A stretch of 64,000 nt of DNA from a virus. The DNA lies in IMG/VR virus record IMGVR_UViG_3300027782_000032, positions 1 through 64,000 of that record. One strand, 5' to 3'. The translations under genes were made by a program, and so were the position numbers. Positions 37,959-46,406 of the stretch are shown one piece after another (position 1 is the first letter of the stretch; each line of letters begins with the position of its first letter). The notes under the pieces were generated by a model. That model was not told the origin of the DNA. It worked only from the letters and a program-made list of their open reading frames with translations, and did no database searches.

Positions 37959-38438
37959 TTATGGGTTAATGTTAGCGTCAGTGTATTCCAAGTCTACCAT
38001 AATACCGCTTACATTAGAGTTGATAAGGTTGTCCTGTGATGCCACAGTAAACCCTACCTGTTGAACCAAAACCCCTCTTAAAGAAAGGCTAAGGCTGCCA
38101 CCAGTCTTACCATCTACGGTACAGTAAGAGTTAGGAATAAGGAGATTAAGTTGACGATTACCTACGCAAGGGTTAGCAAGCTCAGTAATGCCGTTTAAAG
38201 CTTCGTTGCCGAAGCCAAGGACTTGGCCGATGGTAAAAGTACCACCGGCTTTGCCTACTACATAGAATCGCTTGTTAGAGCCAACTTCGAAAAGAGGCTG
38301 TACAGGCTGTTGATGTGAAACCTGAAGGTTCTGTACCAAGGTAAGGTCCTTGCCTGCAAACTTTAAAGCAGTCCCGGCAGTTGTCCTAAACGCGCCTTGA
38401 TAATTAGCTGCAGAGTTTTCGCCAAATATTGAAGCCAT
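37959..38438 (-). CDS. Tail tube protein, copy 1
   Basis: 159 residues. It is a tandem paralogue of the next gene, with shared motifs VSHQQPVQPLFEVGSNKR and ASQDNLINSNVSGIMVDLEY. It lies directly downstream of the sheath gene, the usual sheath-tube order. Two similar tube genes could build a heteromeric tube, or one could form the special ring at an end of the tail. Either interpretation would need structural data. Confidence 0.8.
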   Translation of the reverse strand: MASIFGENSAANYQGAFRTTAGTALKFAGKDLTLVQNLQVSHQQPVQPLFEVGSNKRFYVVGKAGGTFTIGQVLGFGNEALNGITELANPCVGNRQLNLLIPNSYCTVDGKTGGSLSLSLRGVLVQQVGFTVASQDNLINSNVSGIMVDLEYTDANINP

Positions 38439-38493
38439 TATAGTTTCTCCTATTTACCTGTTTATGCCTTAACTTAGACAATTAGCCTAATGT

Positions 38494-41259
38494 TTACACA
38501 ACTAGCTTAAGCTCGATGTTGTTAAGTGGGTAAGGTACAGTCAGGTTTACTACAACAACAATGTGGTCTTTAAGGACGGCATGTTGGCGAAGTTCTGATA
38601 CAACGTAGTCAATAAGCTGAGGCCCAATGCTGGTAGTGCCTGTGTCTGACTTAAAGCCATCTCCAATACCCTTAAGGGTAATAGAAATACTTGACAGAGT
38701 GCTAGCTGTAACATTGGTGCGTCCGATGTAAGGAACAAGTCCTCTTCGGAAAGCATAGCTCATGTTGTCGACGTTAGTACGAACTTGTTCTTCACGACGG
38801 TTTAAGTCAGTGTTGTTAGTTGTAACTGCATGTCGATTGATGAAGCTGCCATCCTCTGCTTTGATAATAATCCAACCGCCGTCTCCAGCAATTGAATTAA
38901 GTTGAGCAGTGTTAAAGCCGTTGATAGCGTCTCCAACGTAGTCTACACCAGACACAGATACGCTGGTAAGACCTTGATGAGGATTAACACCAGATCGCAA
39001 ACCTGCGATAGCTGCTGCCAAGAAGTAGCTAGGCTGATTTGTGTAACCGCTTAAAGTTACATTATTGTTTGCAATCGCTACTACTCTAGTTGAAGAGTAC
39101 TTGCCAGCTGCATTACCAATTGCATCAGAATACTCGGTATTATTTAGATTTCTCCAAATTTCAACCTTTTGTGCAATAGCTACTGGAGCTGCAGGGCCAG
39201 CTTTAAGCCTAATAGTATTTTCAGAGATAACAGCCTCTACAGTATAGGATGTGTATCCAATACGGCCAAAGCCGTCAGTAATGTAGAAGTAGCGAACAGT
39301 ATCTCCAGCCCTTACTTTGTTAGTAAGGAACTTAGCGTTGTTAGCTGGAACGCTTAAACGGGTATACTGAGTACCTGAAGTGAAAGGATCGTCCGATATG
39401 GTTGCAAGCACTTCAGCACCGTCTGAAGACTTAGCTGCGCTTACAATAGGCGATAGCCTAGACTCATCAAGACCTACAACTACAGCTCTCCAACGCCCTA
39501 CTTCTGCTCCAGACTGGTCTTCAGCGTGAGCTTTGTAAGCGTCGATAACTACTTGCTCAAAGGTAAGTGGTACAAGGTTGTAAAGATCTTCACGATCTCC
39601 AACTACATCTAGTACGTTTAACCAGTCAGCAGTAACTGCTGGGTTAGACACTGCGGTGAAACGCACGTCTTGTCCGTTACAGTTCTGAAGAGCCATGAAC
39701 ACGCCCCAACACAAAGGATTGTCTGGGTGAAGTGTTCCAAGAAGTGACACAATGTCGCCTGGATCATTAATGGTGCCAAAGTCACCTACATACCGTTGAA
39801 GCCAAGCCCTGTACTCTACATACAAGTCGCCGCTTTCGATAGGAAGAGCAGTCTTAACACCGTCTACTGTCCATTCTGAATCAAATACAGTTACGTTTTC
39901 TTTTACAATAAGTTCTGTAGCGCTTGCGCTATAATTAACGTTAGGTGCGCTTTCTTCCTTGTTAATAGTAACAAGTGCGTTGCGTACAAGATAAAGCTTA
40001 AGGTCTAAATCTGCAGCACTTTGGATTTGTGTAGGAAGGTCGTCTTCAAGAACTAAAGTCCTTAAGTAACCAGAGACTACAGCTGTAACTGCAATGTAGT
40101 ACTTGTCGCCCTTGCAAAGCCCTGTACTTGAGAAGGATACAGTAATAGCTTGATTACCTACGTTAAAGGCAGTTCCAGACGCGTTTACAACTACTGGTGC
40201 ACTAAAGTCTACACCATTTGTAGTAGATACTGAGATTTCTGGTGATGAAGCGAAGGCCCCACCTTTAGTAACTTCTACAATATAGGTAGTGTCACTAGTT
40301 CCAGTGTATGTGCCACCTGAGGTAGCTACTGCAGGCGTGAACGCCTGTATTACATGTATTCTCCACTTGTGACCTACAACCAAGTCGTAGTCGCTTACAG
40401 ATGTAGTGTCTGCTGCGGATGAAGCAGAGGCAGTACCGTTGATATCAAATTCTAAATTTAAACCCCTAGTTCCGATGGCTGTGAATCCACCTGCAGCTAC
40501 TGGAGTTACAGATGCTACGTTGTCTAAGCCAGAGCTGGTAGTAACGCGAATCCTACCAGTAGTAAGATCTCCGTTTCTTGAGCTTTGGATTACTTCAACA
40601 GTGTAGTATTCATCGATTGCGCCGTCTTCTCGGCCATCGTACTGAGAAGCATTAGCCGTTACTGTAATAGAGTTCTTAACAGTGCTTAAGTCATCTACAG
40701 AAGTTGCAAGCGATTGACTTGTCTTATTAGTAGCAGCTGCAGTTGCTGCAGCTCTAGTGGCTGCTACGTCGTCACCAATGAATCCTGAGATTCTGGTTTC
40801 TAGTTCGTAGGTAGTTCCTGAAGCAACGCCTCGGACATAAACAGCGTCACCAACTCGTGCGCCTCTGTCATAAAGCTCTGCAGACTTAGGGTAGCTTGTA
40901 CCGTTGCTTGCAAAGGCTATGCCTGTTGCTTTAATTCTATTAGGGTGGGATGCCACGGTAGTAACCGTGCCACCTACGCCTGCGTCATTTTGATAATACC
41001 TAAGCTTTGCGTTGTCTACGTACAGCTTAACAAAGGTGGTATCTACAATAGACCCTGAGGAAAGGCCTGGCCAAGAGAAAGAAGTGTCAGATAGGTAGTC
41101 GTAGCCACCTAAATAGGTTAATTGTTTTTCTTCTGGTACGTTGTACCTGAAGAGCTCAGCATGTCCGCCGCTGATATGGGAGTTTAGGGCTCCAGCTGTT
41201 GCAACTGGTGCAATGCGGAATTCTTGGAAAACTGTAACTTGCGGCAGAACGTACGCCAT
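38494..41259 (-). CDS. Tail sheath protein
   Basis: 921 residues, longer than the 659-residue T4 sheath. It starts with YVLPQVTVFQEFRIAP, the sheath N-terminal strand. The middle contains repeated inserted beta domains (about residues 95-470, with VTV and fibronectin-like strands such as YTVEVIQSSRNGDLTTGRI). The conserved C-terminal domain has ALQNCNGQDVRFTAVS, FEQVVIDAYKAHAEDQSGAE and INGFNTAQLNSIAGDGGWIIIK, followed by NRREEQVRTNVDNMSYAFRR. The sheath contracts to drive the tube through the host envelope. It is the first gene before the two tube genes. Confidence 0.88.
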   Translation of the reverse strand: MAYVLPQVTVFQEFRIAPVATAGALNSHISGGHAELFRYNVPEEKQLTYLGGYDYLSDTSFSWPGLSSGSIVDTTFVKLYVDNAKLRYYQNDAGVGGTVTTVASHPNRIKATGIAFASNGTSYPKSAELYDRGARVGDAVYVRGVASGTTYELETRISGFIGDDVAATRAAATAAATNKTSQSLATSVDDLSTVKNSITVTANASQYDGREDGAIDEYYTVEVIQSSRNGDLTTGRIRVTTSSGLDNVASVTPVAAGGFTAIGTRGLNLEFDINGTASASSAADTTSVSDYDLVVGHKWRIHVIQAFTPAVATSGGTYTGTSDTTYIVEVTKGGAFASSPEISVSTTNGVDFSAPVVVNASGTAFNVGNQAITVSFSSTGLCKGDKYYIAVTAVVSGYLRTLVLEDDLPTQIQSAADLDLKLYLVRNALVTINKEESAPNVNYSASATELIVKENVTVFDSEWTVDGVKTALPIESGDLYVEYRAWLQRYVGDFGTINDPGDIVSLLGTLHPDNPLCWGVFMALQNCNGQDVRFTAVSNPAVTADWLNVLDVVGDREDLYNLVPLTFEQVVIDAYKAHAEDQSGAEVGRWRAVVVGLDESRLSPIVSAAKSSDGAEVLATISDDPFTSGTQYTRLSVPANNAKFLTNKVRAGDTVRYFYITDGFGRIGYTSYTVEAVISENTIRLKAGPAAPVAIAQKVEIWRNLNNTEYSDAIGNAAGKYSSTRVVAIANNNVTLSGYTNQPSYFLAAAIAGLRSGVNPHQGLTSVSVSGVDYVGDAINGFNTAQLNSIAGDGGWIIIKAEDGSFINRHAVTTNNTDLNRREEQVRTNVDNMSYAFRRGLVPYIGRTNVTASTLSSISITLKGIGDGFKSDTGTTSIGPQLIDYVVSELRQHAVLKDHIVVVVNLTVPYPLNNIELKLVV

Positions 41260-41296
41260 GATAATCGGCCTCCATGCCTGTTTAGTTCGCCCCGTC

Positions 41297-41920
41297 TTAG
41301 GGCAGGTAAGAAGATAAATTAACCCTCTTTAGAATCGGCCCCTGCTGGGCTACTGTCCAAACCTCTTGTCCAGTGTACTGTATTACTATAGGAGCTGCAT
41401 AGTTCTCTTTTGCTTCTTCTAGCTGAAAAAGTTCTCCAAGCTCCACTGCTTCAAATTTAACCAAATTAAGAATATTTGCAATAACTAATCCGTAGGTATT
41501 TAAATCTTTAAAAACTTCTCCTGCAATTATCTCAGATTGAACTCCTGAATTAGATATACAGAATAACGTGTGAGAGCCTGCCATAAGCCTTCCATAACGC
41601 TGAGATCCTAAATATGAGTCGACTGTACCTACGCTGTCATTTAATACTAATCTGCTTGAAGTCCAGTTTCCTCTTTTAATAATTATTGCAGGTCTTTTTT
41701 CTGTAGCCTCAGGTTTCCATCTAGTTATAGACTCAATTAATATTCCTGTTGGCTGAGTAGCTTTCCACAAAAGACCCCTAAGAACTTCAGTTTCTATATT
41801 ATTAGCATCTGCAAATCTATTAGTAAGCCAGTCTCTCAAGAACCCTGTTACTACGTGAGGCATCATTCCTAACGCGCATAGGTTATTTCCTGTATCAAAT
41901 GCTGGGCTTGGGTCGCTCAT
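41297..41920 (-). CDS. Tail terminator/tail completion protein (putative)
   Basis: 207 residues. The start is coupled to the preceding short gene (TAATG). The content is mixed alpha/beta: FLRDWLTNRFADANNIETEV then KRPAIIIKRGNWTSSRLVLND and GSHTLFCISNSGVQSEIIAGEVFKDLN, a pattern like phage tail-terminator proteins, in which a short helix-beta fold caps the tail tube. Its position before the sheath gene and after neck genes fits this. The assignment is from context and fold impression. Confidence 0.5.
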   Translation of the reverse strand: MSDPSPAFDTGNNLCALGMMPHVVTGFLRDWLTNRFADANNIETEVLRGLLWKATQPTGILIESITRWKPEATEKRPAIIIKRGNWTSSRLVLNDSVGTVDSYLGSQRYGRLMAGSHTLFCISNSGVQSEIIAGEVFKDLNTYGLVIANILNLVKFEAVELGELFQLEEAKENYAAPIVIQYTGQEVWTVAQQGPILKRVNLSSYLP

Positions 41921-42117
41921 TACTTATTGCCTTTATTCATAAAACTAAAGTCAGGCTGCTTGTACGGTGTTGGCTGGATCATAGGTGGAAGCTCATTCTT
42001 TTTAGTGGAGACGTTTCCACTGAGCATCTTTACATGTGATGCAATCTTATCAAAGCTAGACTCATGACCAAACAATGAGTTTGATTCCATCATTCTAGGA
42101 GCTCTTTTTTCCATCAT
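41920..42117 (-). CDS. Small neck-region protein containing a palindrome copy
   Basis: 65 residues, Met-rich (MMEKRAPRMMESNS) and Pro/Asn-rich at the C-terminus. It begins with overlapping ATG codons, overlaps the preceding gene by four bases and is coupled to the next gene by TAATG. It includes SGNVSTKK, encoded by the mismatched palindrome copy. No family is recognised; its position suggests a neck or connector role. Confidence 0.45.
   Translation of the reverse strand: MMEKRAPRMMESNSLFGHESSFDKIASHVKMLSGNVSTKKNELPPMIQPTPYKQPDFSFMNKGNK
42004..42021. repeat. Dispersed palindrome copy 5 (one mismatch)
   Basis: AGTGGAGACGTTTCCACT is the palindrome with one C-to-T change in the inner right arm. 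It encodes SGNVST instead of SGDVST. It lies in the 65-residue neck gene. Confidence 0.85.
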
Positions 42118-42926
42118 ATACCATTCTCCTGTATAGTGTAAACAACATCAGAAAACGGTGCCATTCTAAGATTAATTGCAGCCACGATATTGTACCCCCT
42201 TATGGTAATCAATTCCGTGTACTCATGCACTATGTATCTTCTTCCGCTGCCCTTATCCCAGATTACATCTTGGCTGCTAAGAACGGCATCGCTTATTATT
42301 CTGCAGTTTTGAGTAGCTGCTTGGCTTGAAGTTCCAACCTTTTGATCATCTTGTTTTTCAACTTCATTAGAAACCTGCATATCTACAAGTATAGGTACAG
42401 CGGCGTAATAACCAGCAACTAGGCCTGTGCCTAGACACACTTGGCAGCTGCCATCAATAGGTTCATCCGTAAGAGGGTCGGCGCACCTAGTGCATTTTGT
42501 ACCGATACGTTTTCTTTTAAATAAAACAGCGTCCGGAACAGAAACGAACCGCTTCATTCTAAGTGTTTCTTTTCTAAGTATTTCTCTAACTATTCTCCAA
42601 GTTCTGTAGTCAACTCCTGAATCAGCTGAGATTACTGGTGAATAGTATGTACCTGAGTAAGTTACTAATTTTACTCTATAGAACCAATCTAGCTCTTTAC
42701 CAAAAATCCTAGCCTCGTCGTCTACAAGAAACCAAGTATTAACAGCTGGTAGCCCTATTGATATAAAGTTAGCTGTTGTTGCAGACGAGCTTGAGCCTTG
42801 TAGTGTGAATGTGTAAGGGCCCCTATCAGTGAACAGGTGGTTAAGTTCCCATTCAACTACGGTACCTCCTGATGGAGCAAACCTTATTGAAGTCCTTTCA
42901 AACGGCTCTATTCCTTCAATAGGCAT
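42114..42926 (-). CDS. Head-closure/neck protein with zinc-finger motif
   Basis: 270 residues. The middle holds KCTRCADPLTDEPIDGSCQVCLGTG, two CxxC pairs spaced about 15 residues apart that form a zinc ribbon/knuckle. The N-terminal part is beta-rich (VEWELNHLFTDRGPYTFTLQG, DWFYRVKLVTYSG), with a Ser run (SSSSATTA). The C-terminal part (SGRRYIVHEYTELITIRGYNIVAAINLR) is also beta-rich. Similar CxxC-bearing neck proteins occur in large myoviruses next to tail-terminator genes. It is inferred to sit at the head-tail junction. Confidence 0.55.
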   Translation of the reverse strand: MPIEGIEPFERTSIRFAPSGGTVVEWELNHLFTDRGPYTFTLQGSSSSATTANFISIGLPAVNTWFLVDDEARIFGKELDWFYRVKLVTYSGTYYSPVISADSGVDYRTWRIVREILRKETLRMKRFVSVPDAVLFKRKRIGTKCTRCADPLTDEPIDGSCQVCLGTGLVAGYYAAVPILVDMQVSNEVEKQDDQKVGTSSQAATQNCRIISDAVLSSQDVIWDKGSGRRYIVHEYTELITIRGYNIVAAINLRMAPFSDVVYTIQENGI

Positions 42927-43258
42927 GGTCGATTCCTCACCTTATTAAAGTGGTCTTCGCAATCCTTAACTACATTAGTATTCCAAGACAGGTAAGAATG
43001 AAGGTGGCCAAAAACAAAGTGGCAGTTACTAGGCTTAGAGCACAGAACGATAAAGTTATCATCGTCAAGCTCCTTAGTTGGATCTACTTGTACTGGTATT
43101 TTATGATGCACAACAAGGTTTTTAGATGCTCCACAAGCTGCGCACTTCTTACCCTTTATAAAGTTATCACGTTTGGCTGGCCACTTACCTGACCTGACGC
43201 CTAGAATCCAGCTAAGTGTGTCTAGAGTAGCTATGCCTACTGATTTTAAAGTTATCAC
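42908..43258 (-). CDS. HNH endonuclease
   Basis: 116 residues, GTG start at 43258, overlapping the preceding stop (GTGA) and the next gene by 19 bases. The motif CAACGASKNLVVHHKIPV with LDDDNFIVLCSKPSNCHFVFGH is the HNH beta-beta-alpha-metal core with the two zinc-binding CxxC-type pairs. HNH nucleases in phages are either homing enzymes or assist terminase cleavage. Its placement between two neck genes, sharing codons with both, suggests it is well integrated in the operon. The DNA target cannot be inferred. Confidence 0.85.
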   Translation of the reverse strand: MITLKSVGIATLDTLSWILGVRSGKWPAKRDNFIKGKKCAACGASKNLVVHHKIPVQVDPTKELDDDNFIVLCSKPSNCHFVFGHLHSYLSWNTNVVKDCEDHFNKVRNRPCLLKE

Positions 43259-44190
43259 CTGTACCTTCCAAACCCATCATAGGTAGAGCCAAAAGAGCCA
43301 TCCCAGGCTTCTTTGTTGATCTGAATCTTTGTCATCTTTACCCACTTGAGATAATCTTGAAGCATCCTGTCGCCTATAGTCTCGTACTCTTGCGATTTGT
43401 TCTTGTCGTCTATAGCTAAACCGCCTGCAGTATAGTTTAATTGGTTTCTTCTGTAGTGCTTTGCAGCTGCTAAGTAAAGCTCACCCATGATACCGTTAAG
43501 CATTACAGATGGTTTTGGAAAGTTCTTAGTGCTGAACGTAACTCTAACCCTAGGCTGCATTGTATTCCAATGCTGAACGCAAAGTATCATTGCTTCGCAT
43601 ATCTCAGGAAGGTCGAACTCTAAGGTATTTAGAAGTGGATTGTCCTCTGGGGAACTATCCCTGAGATACAACCTTACTTCGTTTATGGATGGAAGACCCC
43701 TGCCGTTGTCGCTTCCAGAAGATGAGAACTGGCTTTTTTCTACAACTAGATAAAACTGCGATGAATGAATTAGCTCACTTGAGGCTGACATTACTCCCCA
43801 GTTAGCTTGAAATATTCCATTTAGATCAGTTGCGGTTACTGGAATCTTGGCTCTTACAACGCCGGCTGCAGCGTTTACAAAAACACCTTCTATATCTACT
43901 ACTGGAATTACAGAATTAGTGTCGAATACTTCTCTGGCTTTAAGTAGCACTTTACCTTGAAGCGCAGAGCTGCTTGAAGAACTTACAGAGCTTGAATAGT
44001 TCTCAAATCCGCATGACTCGAAGTTTATAGGTCTACCTTCTAAGTCTCTAAGAACCATTTCTATTACTGGCGCCATACCTTGTGATGTAACCAGTGCCTG
44101 TGTTTTACTTAGTATAGGCCTTCCGTCAACCCTAGTAATGCTTGGGCGTAGTACTAACTGATCTGAGCACTCAATGATTGACGGGTCCAT
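43255..44190 (-). CDS. Neck/head-tail connector protein, Ser-rich linker
   Basis: 311 residues from the ATG at 44190, with GGAGG just upstream. A TTG four codons earlier overlaps the ribosome site. The N-terminal domain is beta-rich (PVIEMVLRDLEGRPINFESCGF) with a SSSVSSSSSS linker at about residues 65-75. The C-terminal half is helical (EICEAMILCVQHWNTMQPRV, ELYLAAAKHYRRNQLNYTAGG, YLKWVKMTKIQINKEAWDG). The helical half resembles gp15/adaptor-type neck proteins. The function is inferred from position. Confidence 0.5.
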   Translation of the reverse strand: MDPSIIECSDQLVLRPSITRVDGRPILSKTQALVTSQGMAPVIEMVLRDLEGRPINFESCGFENYSSSVSSSSSSALQGKVLLKAREVFDTNSVIPVVDIEGVFVNAAAGVVRAKIPVTATDLNGIFQANWGVMSASSELIHSSQFYLVVEKSQFSSSGSDNGRGLPSINEVRLYLRDSSPEDNPLLNTLEFDLPEICEAMILCVQHWNTMQPRVRVTFSTKNFPKPSVMLNGIMGELYLAAAKHYRRNQLNYTAGGLAIDDKNKSQEYETIGDRMLQDYLKWVKMTKIQINKEAWDGSFGSTYDGFGRYR

Positions 44191-44207
44191 GTCATCCTCC
44201 AAATGCC

Positions 44208-45467
44208 CTATATTTTACATACGCCTGGCTGGTGTTGTCCTTTCAAAGCGCATAAGTCAGCGTAAACATATAGGATATTGTTGTTCTTGTGGAACTCCGA
44301 GGGTGCCTCTGTCCATATCCTTGCTGCTTGAAATCTACAGGTTATCTCAGGCACATACTTGGAGTAGTTCCTATCAGTATAGTACCAAAAAGAGTTCTGA
44401 TTGATATAGTTAATGTGAGTGGGATCTTGGTAAGCCCCTCTACCATCAGAGCTAGGAGTTCCAGATATAATGAAGCCGCCTGGAGCAAGAACTCTGTAAA
44501 AGTCGTTCATACACCAGACAAACTTATCTCTAGGCAAGTGCTCAAAGAAATCGAATGCTCTAAGAATGCCGACAGAGTTATCAGCAAATGGAAGAGGAGA
44601 CTCACCTACTCTATGAATGATATGAGCGTTCTTTACGTCTAAGCTCTTAAAGTTCTTAGGTGAGTTGAAGCCACCACCTAAGTCTATCATCTCTAGATTT
44701 TCTCTTCTGCACCACTCACCGCACAGCTTATGCAAGTATCTGTTGTAAGTGTTGTTCTGAATACGTGCTATGTCTGGACCCTTCTTTATAAAAGAGTTAG
44801 ACTTCTTTGGGTCTAATACCCTTCTATACAGGTACAAGCAGTCTTCGTGGTAGATAAACTTAGACCCTGACATGTAAGTTCTGCACACTAGGTCATGATC
44901 GTCTCCTACATCCATGCTGGCGTCGTGGCCTCCAGCTGCGTAGTATACATCTCTGTGCCATGCCCTTACGTGGTTAGGAGCGTAGTAGATCTGGCCTATT
45001 GTGCTTGGAGTATGTGGAAAGCATTTATGGGCTACGTATTTTGCACCGTCATATTCAAAGTCGTAGGTCTTCCAACCGTACATGTTGTTATAGATCTCTG
45101 CAGATCCATTTGGAAAGAAGCTAGCAAAGTCAGAGTAATGGAAGGCTGGACCCTGCTTCTCATGTTCCTCAGCCAGCCTCTGTAAAGCCCAAGGAACCAA
45201 GAAGTCGTCATGGTCTAGTTCTACGTAGATGTCGCCTGTGGCTTGTGAGCAAGCAAAGTTCTTAAGAGCTCCTATTTTGCTTTCAGCACTAGGTCTTATA
45301 ATTACTTTGGGGTCATTAAATATGTCTGTTGGTATTACTGGAGCAGGAGATCCGTTCGGTACTATAATCCATTCCCACTCTGTATGGGTCTGTTTCTTCA
45401 AGCTTTCATAACATTCGTGTAGCCAAGTCGGGTCGTTAGTTGGTGTAAATATGCTAAACTTGATCAC
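44208..45467 (-). CDS. Fusion of GT2 glycosyltransferase and SAM methyltransferase
   Basis: 419 residues, GTG start with AAGGA upstream. Residues 1-230 are a GT-A family 2 glycosyltransferase: FSIFTPTNDPTWLHECYESL, the metal-binding ELDHDDFL (D85-D88) and DVGDDHDLVCR. Residues about 255-360 are a Rossmann methyltransferase: MIDLGGGFNS, LPFADNSVGILRAFDFFEHLP, FYRVLAPGGFIISGTPS. Such a fusion would add a sugar and then methylate it, or modify a precursor. Placed between the capsid cluster and neck genes and bounded by a terminator, it may decorate a virion protein or host surface polysaccharide. The substrate is unknown. Confidence 0.85.
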   Translation of the reverse strand: MIKFSIFTPTNDPTWLHECYESLKKQTHTEWEWIIVPNGSPAPVIPTDIFNDPKVIIRPSAESKIGALKNFACSQATGDIYVELDHDDFLVPWALQRLAEEHEKQGPAFHYSDFASFFPNGSAEIYNNMYGWKTYDFEYDGAKYVAHKCFPHTPSTIGQIYYAPNHVRAWHRDVYYAAGGHDASMDVGDDHDLVCRTYMSGSKFIYHEDCLYLYRRVLDPKKSNSFIKKGPDIARIQNNTYNRYLHKLCGEWCRRENLEMIDLGGGFNSPKNFKSLDVKNAHIIHRVGESPLPFADNSVGILRAFDFFEHLPRDKFVWCMNDFYRVLAPGGFIISGTPSSDGRGAYQDPTHINYINQNSFWYYTDRNYSKYVPEITCRFQAARIWTEAPSEFHKNNNILYVYADLCALKGQHQPGVCKI

Positions 45468-45548
45468 AAAGTCCTTCTTTCTTATTCGTAATGGGTTACA
45501 GCCACGCCCATAGAATAGCGAGTATTGAATTCAATTTCCAGTGGTATT

Positions 45549-45590
45549 AAATAAAAAAAGCCCTGGACTAATCCAGGGCTTTAGTTTTTT
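45549..45590 (-). terminator. Intrinsic terminator after the capsid cluster (possibly bidirectional)
   Basis: Stem AAAGCCCTGGA (45557-45567) pairs with TCCAGGGCTTT (45572-45582) around a four-base loop. A T-tract follows in both directions, so it can end transcription on either strand. In the minus direction it separates the 110-residue capsid-cluster gene from the glycosyltransferase gene. Confidence 0.9.
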
Positions 45591-45601
45591 TATTAATACA
45601 A

Positions 45602-45934
45602 TTAAATGGAGCTTGAGTAAGCTATACCGCAAGGATTAGCAGTGCTTATAACATTGTTAGCTACTTTAATCGTCTTAGTTACGTCAAGTGTTTCGTCGTA
45701 AAAAAGAGGAGAAGGAGTGCTTACAACAACAATGTCTCCTGACTTGACTGCAGTAATAAAGGCTTCTCTCTTCCTTTTGGAAGTGATTGCCTGAAGAAGC
45801 CCAGTCGGAGATCCGAAGAAGGTATACTCATCGCCGGCTACCAGCCTCTTCCCATGAGGAGGAAGAAAGCCAAAGACAGCGGTCTTTCCAGACATGTTTC
45901 TTACCTTAGTTTCTAAGCAAGTAGAGTCAGCCAT
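45602..45934 (-). CDS. Capsid-cluster protein, beta-rich, unrecognised
   Basis: 110 residues, ATG behind a strong GGAGG site. It is beta-rich (VRNMSGKTAVFGFLPPHGKRLVAGDEYTFFGSPTG, SGDIVVVSTPSPLFYD, TKTIKVANN). The tight clustering behind the major capsid protein and the terminator after it suggest an abundant head-associated protein, perhaps decorating or stabilising the capsid. There is no family match. Confidence 0.5.
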   Translation of the reverse strand: MADSTCLETKVRNMSGKTAVFGFLPPHGKRLVAGDEYTFFGSPTGLLQAITSKRKREAFITAVKSGDIVVVSTPSPLFYDETLDVTKTIKVANNVISTANPCGIAYSSSI

Positions 45935-45957
45935 TGTAACCTCCTAGATTACTATTA

Positions 45958-46350
45958 TTAAGCAGAGATCTGTTTAGCAATTGCTCCGTGATAGGTAAGC
46001 ACTGCATCTACTAGATCAGGCCTTGCAGCTAGTTCATAAGATGCTTGCTTTACAGCAGAGCTAATGCCGTTATTGTTATTATTAGTTCCTGTTACCAAAC
46101 CATTAAGCTGGTTATTAGCTAGCTTAAGCAGATTAGTTTGGTTGGAAGCACTTTTAACGCTCTGTTGAGCGCTAGCTTCGCCAAGCCTTGCGGCCATTTC
46201 AAGAAGACTGGAAACTTCTTCATCGTTCTGTGGAACAATGTTAAAGTCGTTAGCCAACTTTTCAAGGAACACAGGGATAAACACCTCACGAACTAATGTA
46301 GCGTGAGCTGTTTGAGCTTGGTTGAGTTCTTCATTTGTAAGATTAGACAT
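45958..46350 (-). CDS. Head-associated helical protein
   Basis: 130 residues from the ATG at 46350, with GGAGAG upstream; a GTG two codons earlier is possible. It is strongly helical (AHATLVREVFIPVFLEKLAND, SSLLEMAARLGEASAQQSV). Two possible K-x-A sites (VKSASN, VKQASYE) match the motif seen in other head proteins. It lies between the major capsid gene with its terminator and the 110-residue gene. The function is unknown. Confidence 0.5.
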   Translation of the reverse strand: MSNLTNEELNQAQTAHATLVREVFIPVFLEKLANDFNIVPQNDEEVSSLLEMAARLGEASAQQSVKSASNQTNLLKLANNQLNGLVTGTNNNNNGISSAVKQASYELAARPDLVDAVLTYHGAIAKQISA

Positions 46351-46365
46351 TGTCACTCTCCAAAC

Positions 46366-46400
46366 CTAAATTTAAAAGGGGCTGCCGTTAAGCAGCCCCA
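46366..46400 (-). terminator. Intrinsic terminator after the major capsid gene
   Basis: Stem GGGGCTGC (46378-46385) pairs with GCAGCCCC (46392-46399) with a six-base loop and is followed, in the minus direction, by a TTTTAAATTT tract. It sits seven bases after the capsid stop and would trim transcripts so that the capsid protein is made in excess. Confidence 0.85.
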
Positions 46401-46406
46401 GAACAA

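Noticed and set aside
41260-41296. Hairpin GCCC...GGGC ahead of the sheath gene as a terminator.
   Set aside because: Only a four-base stem and no U-tract; it would block the sheath gene.
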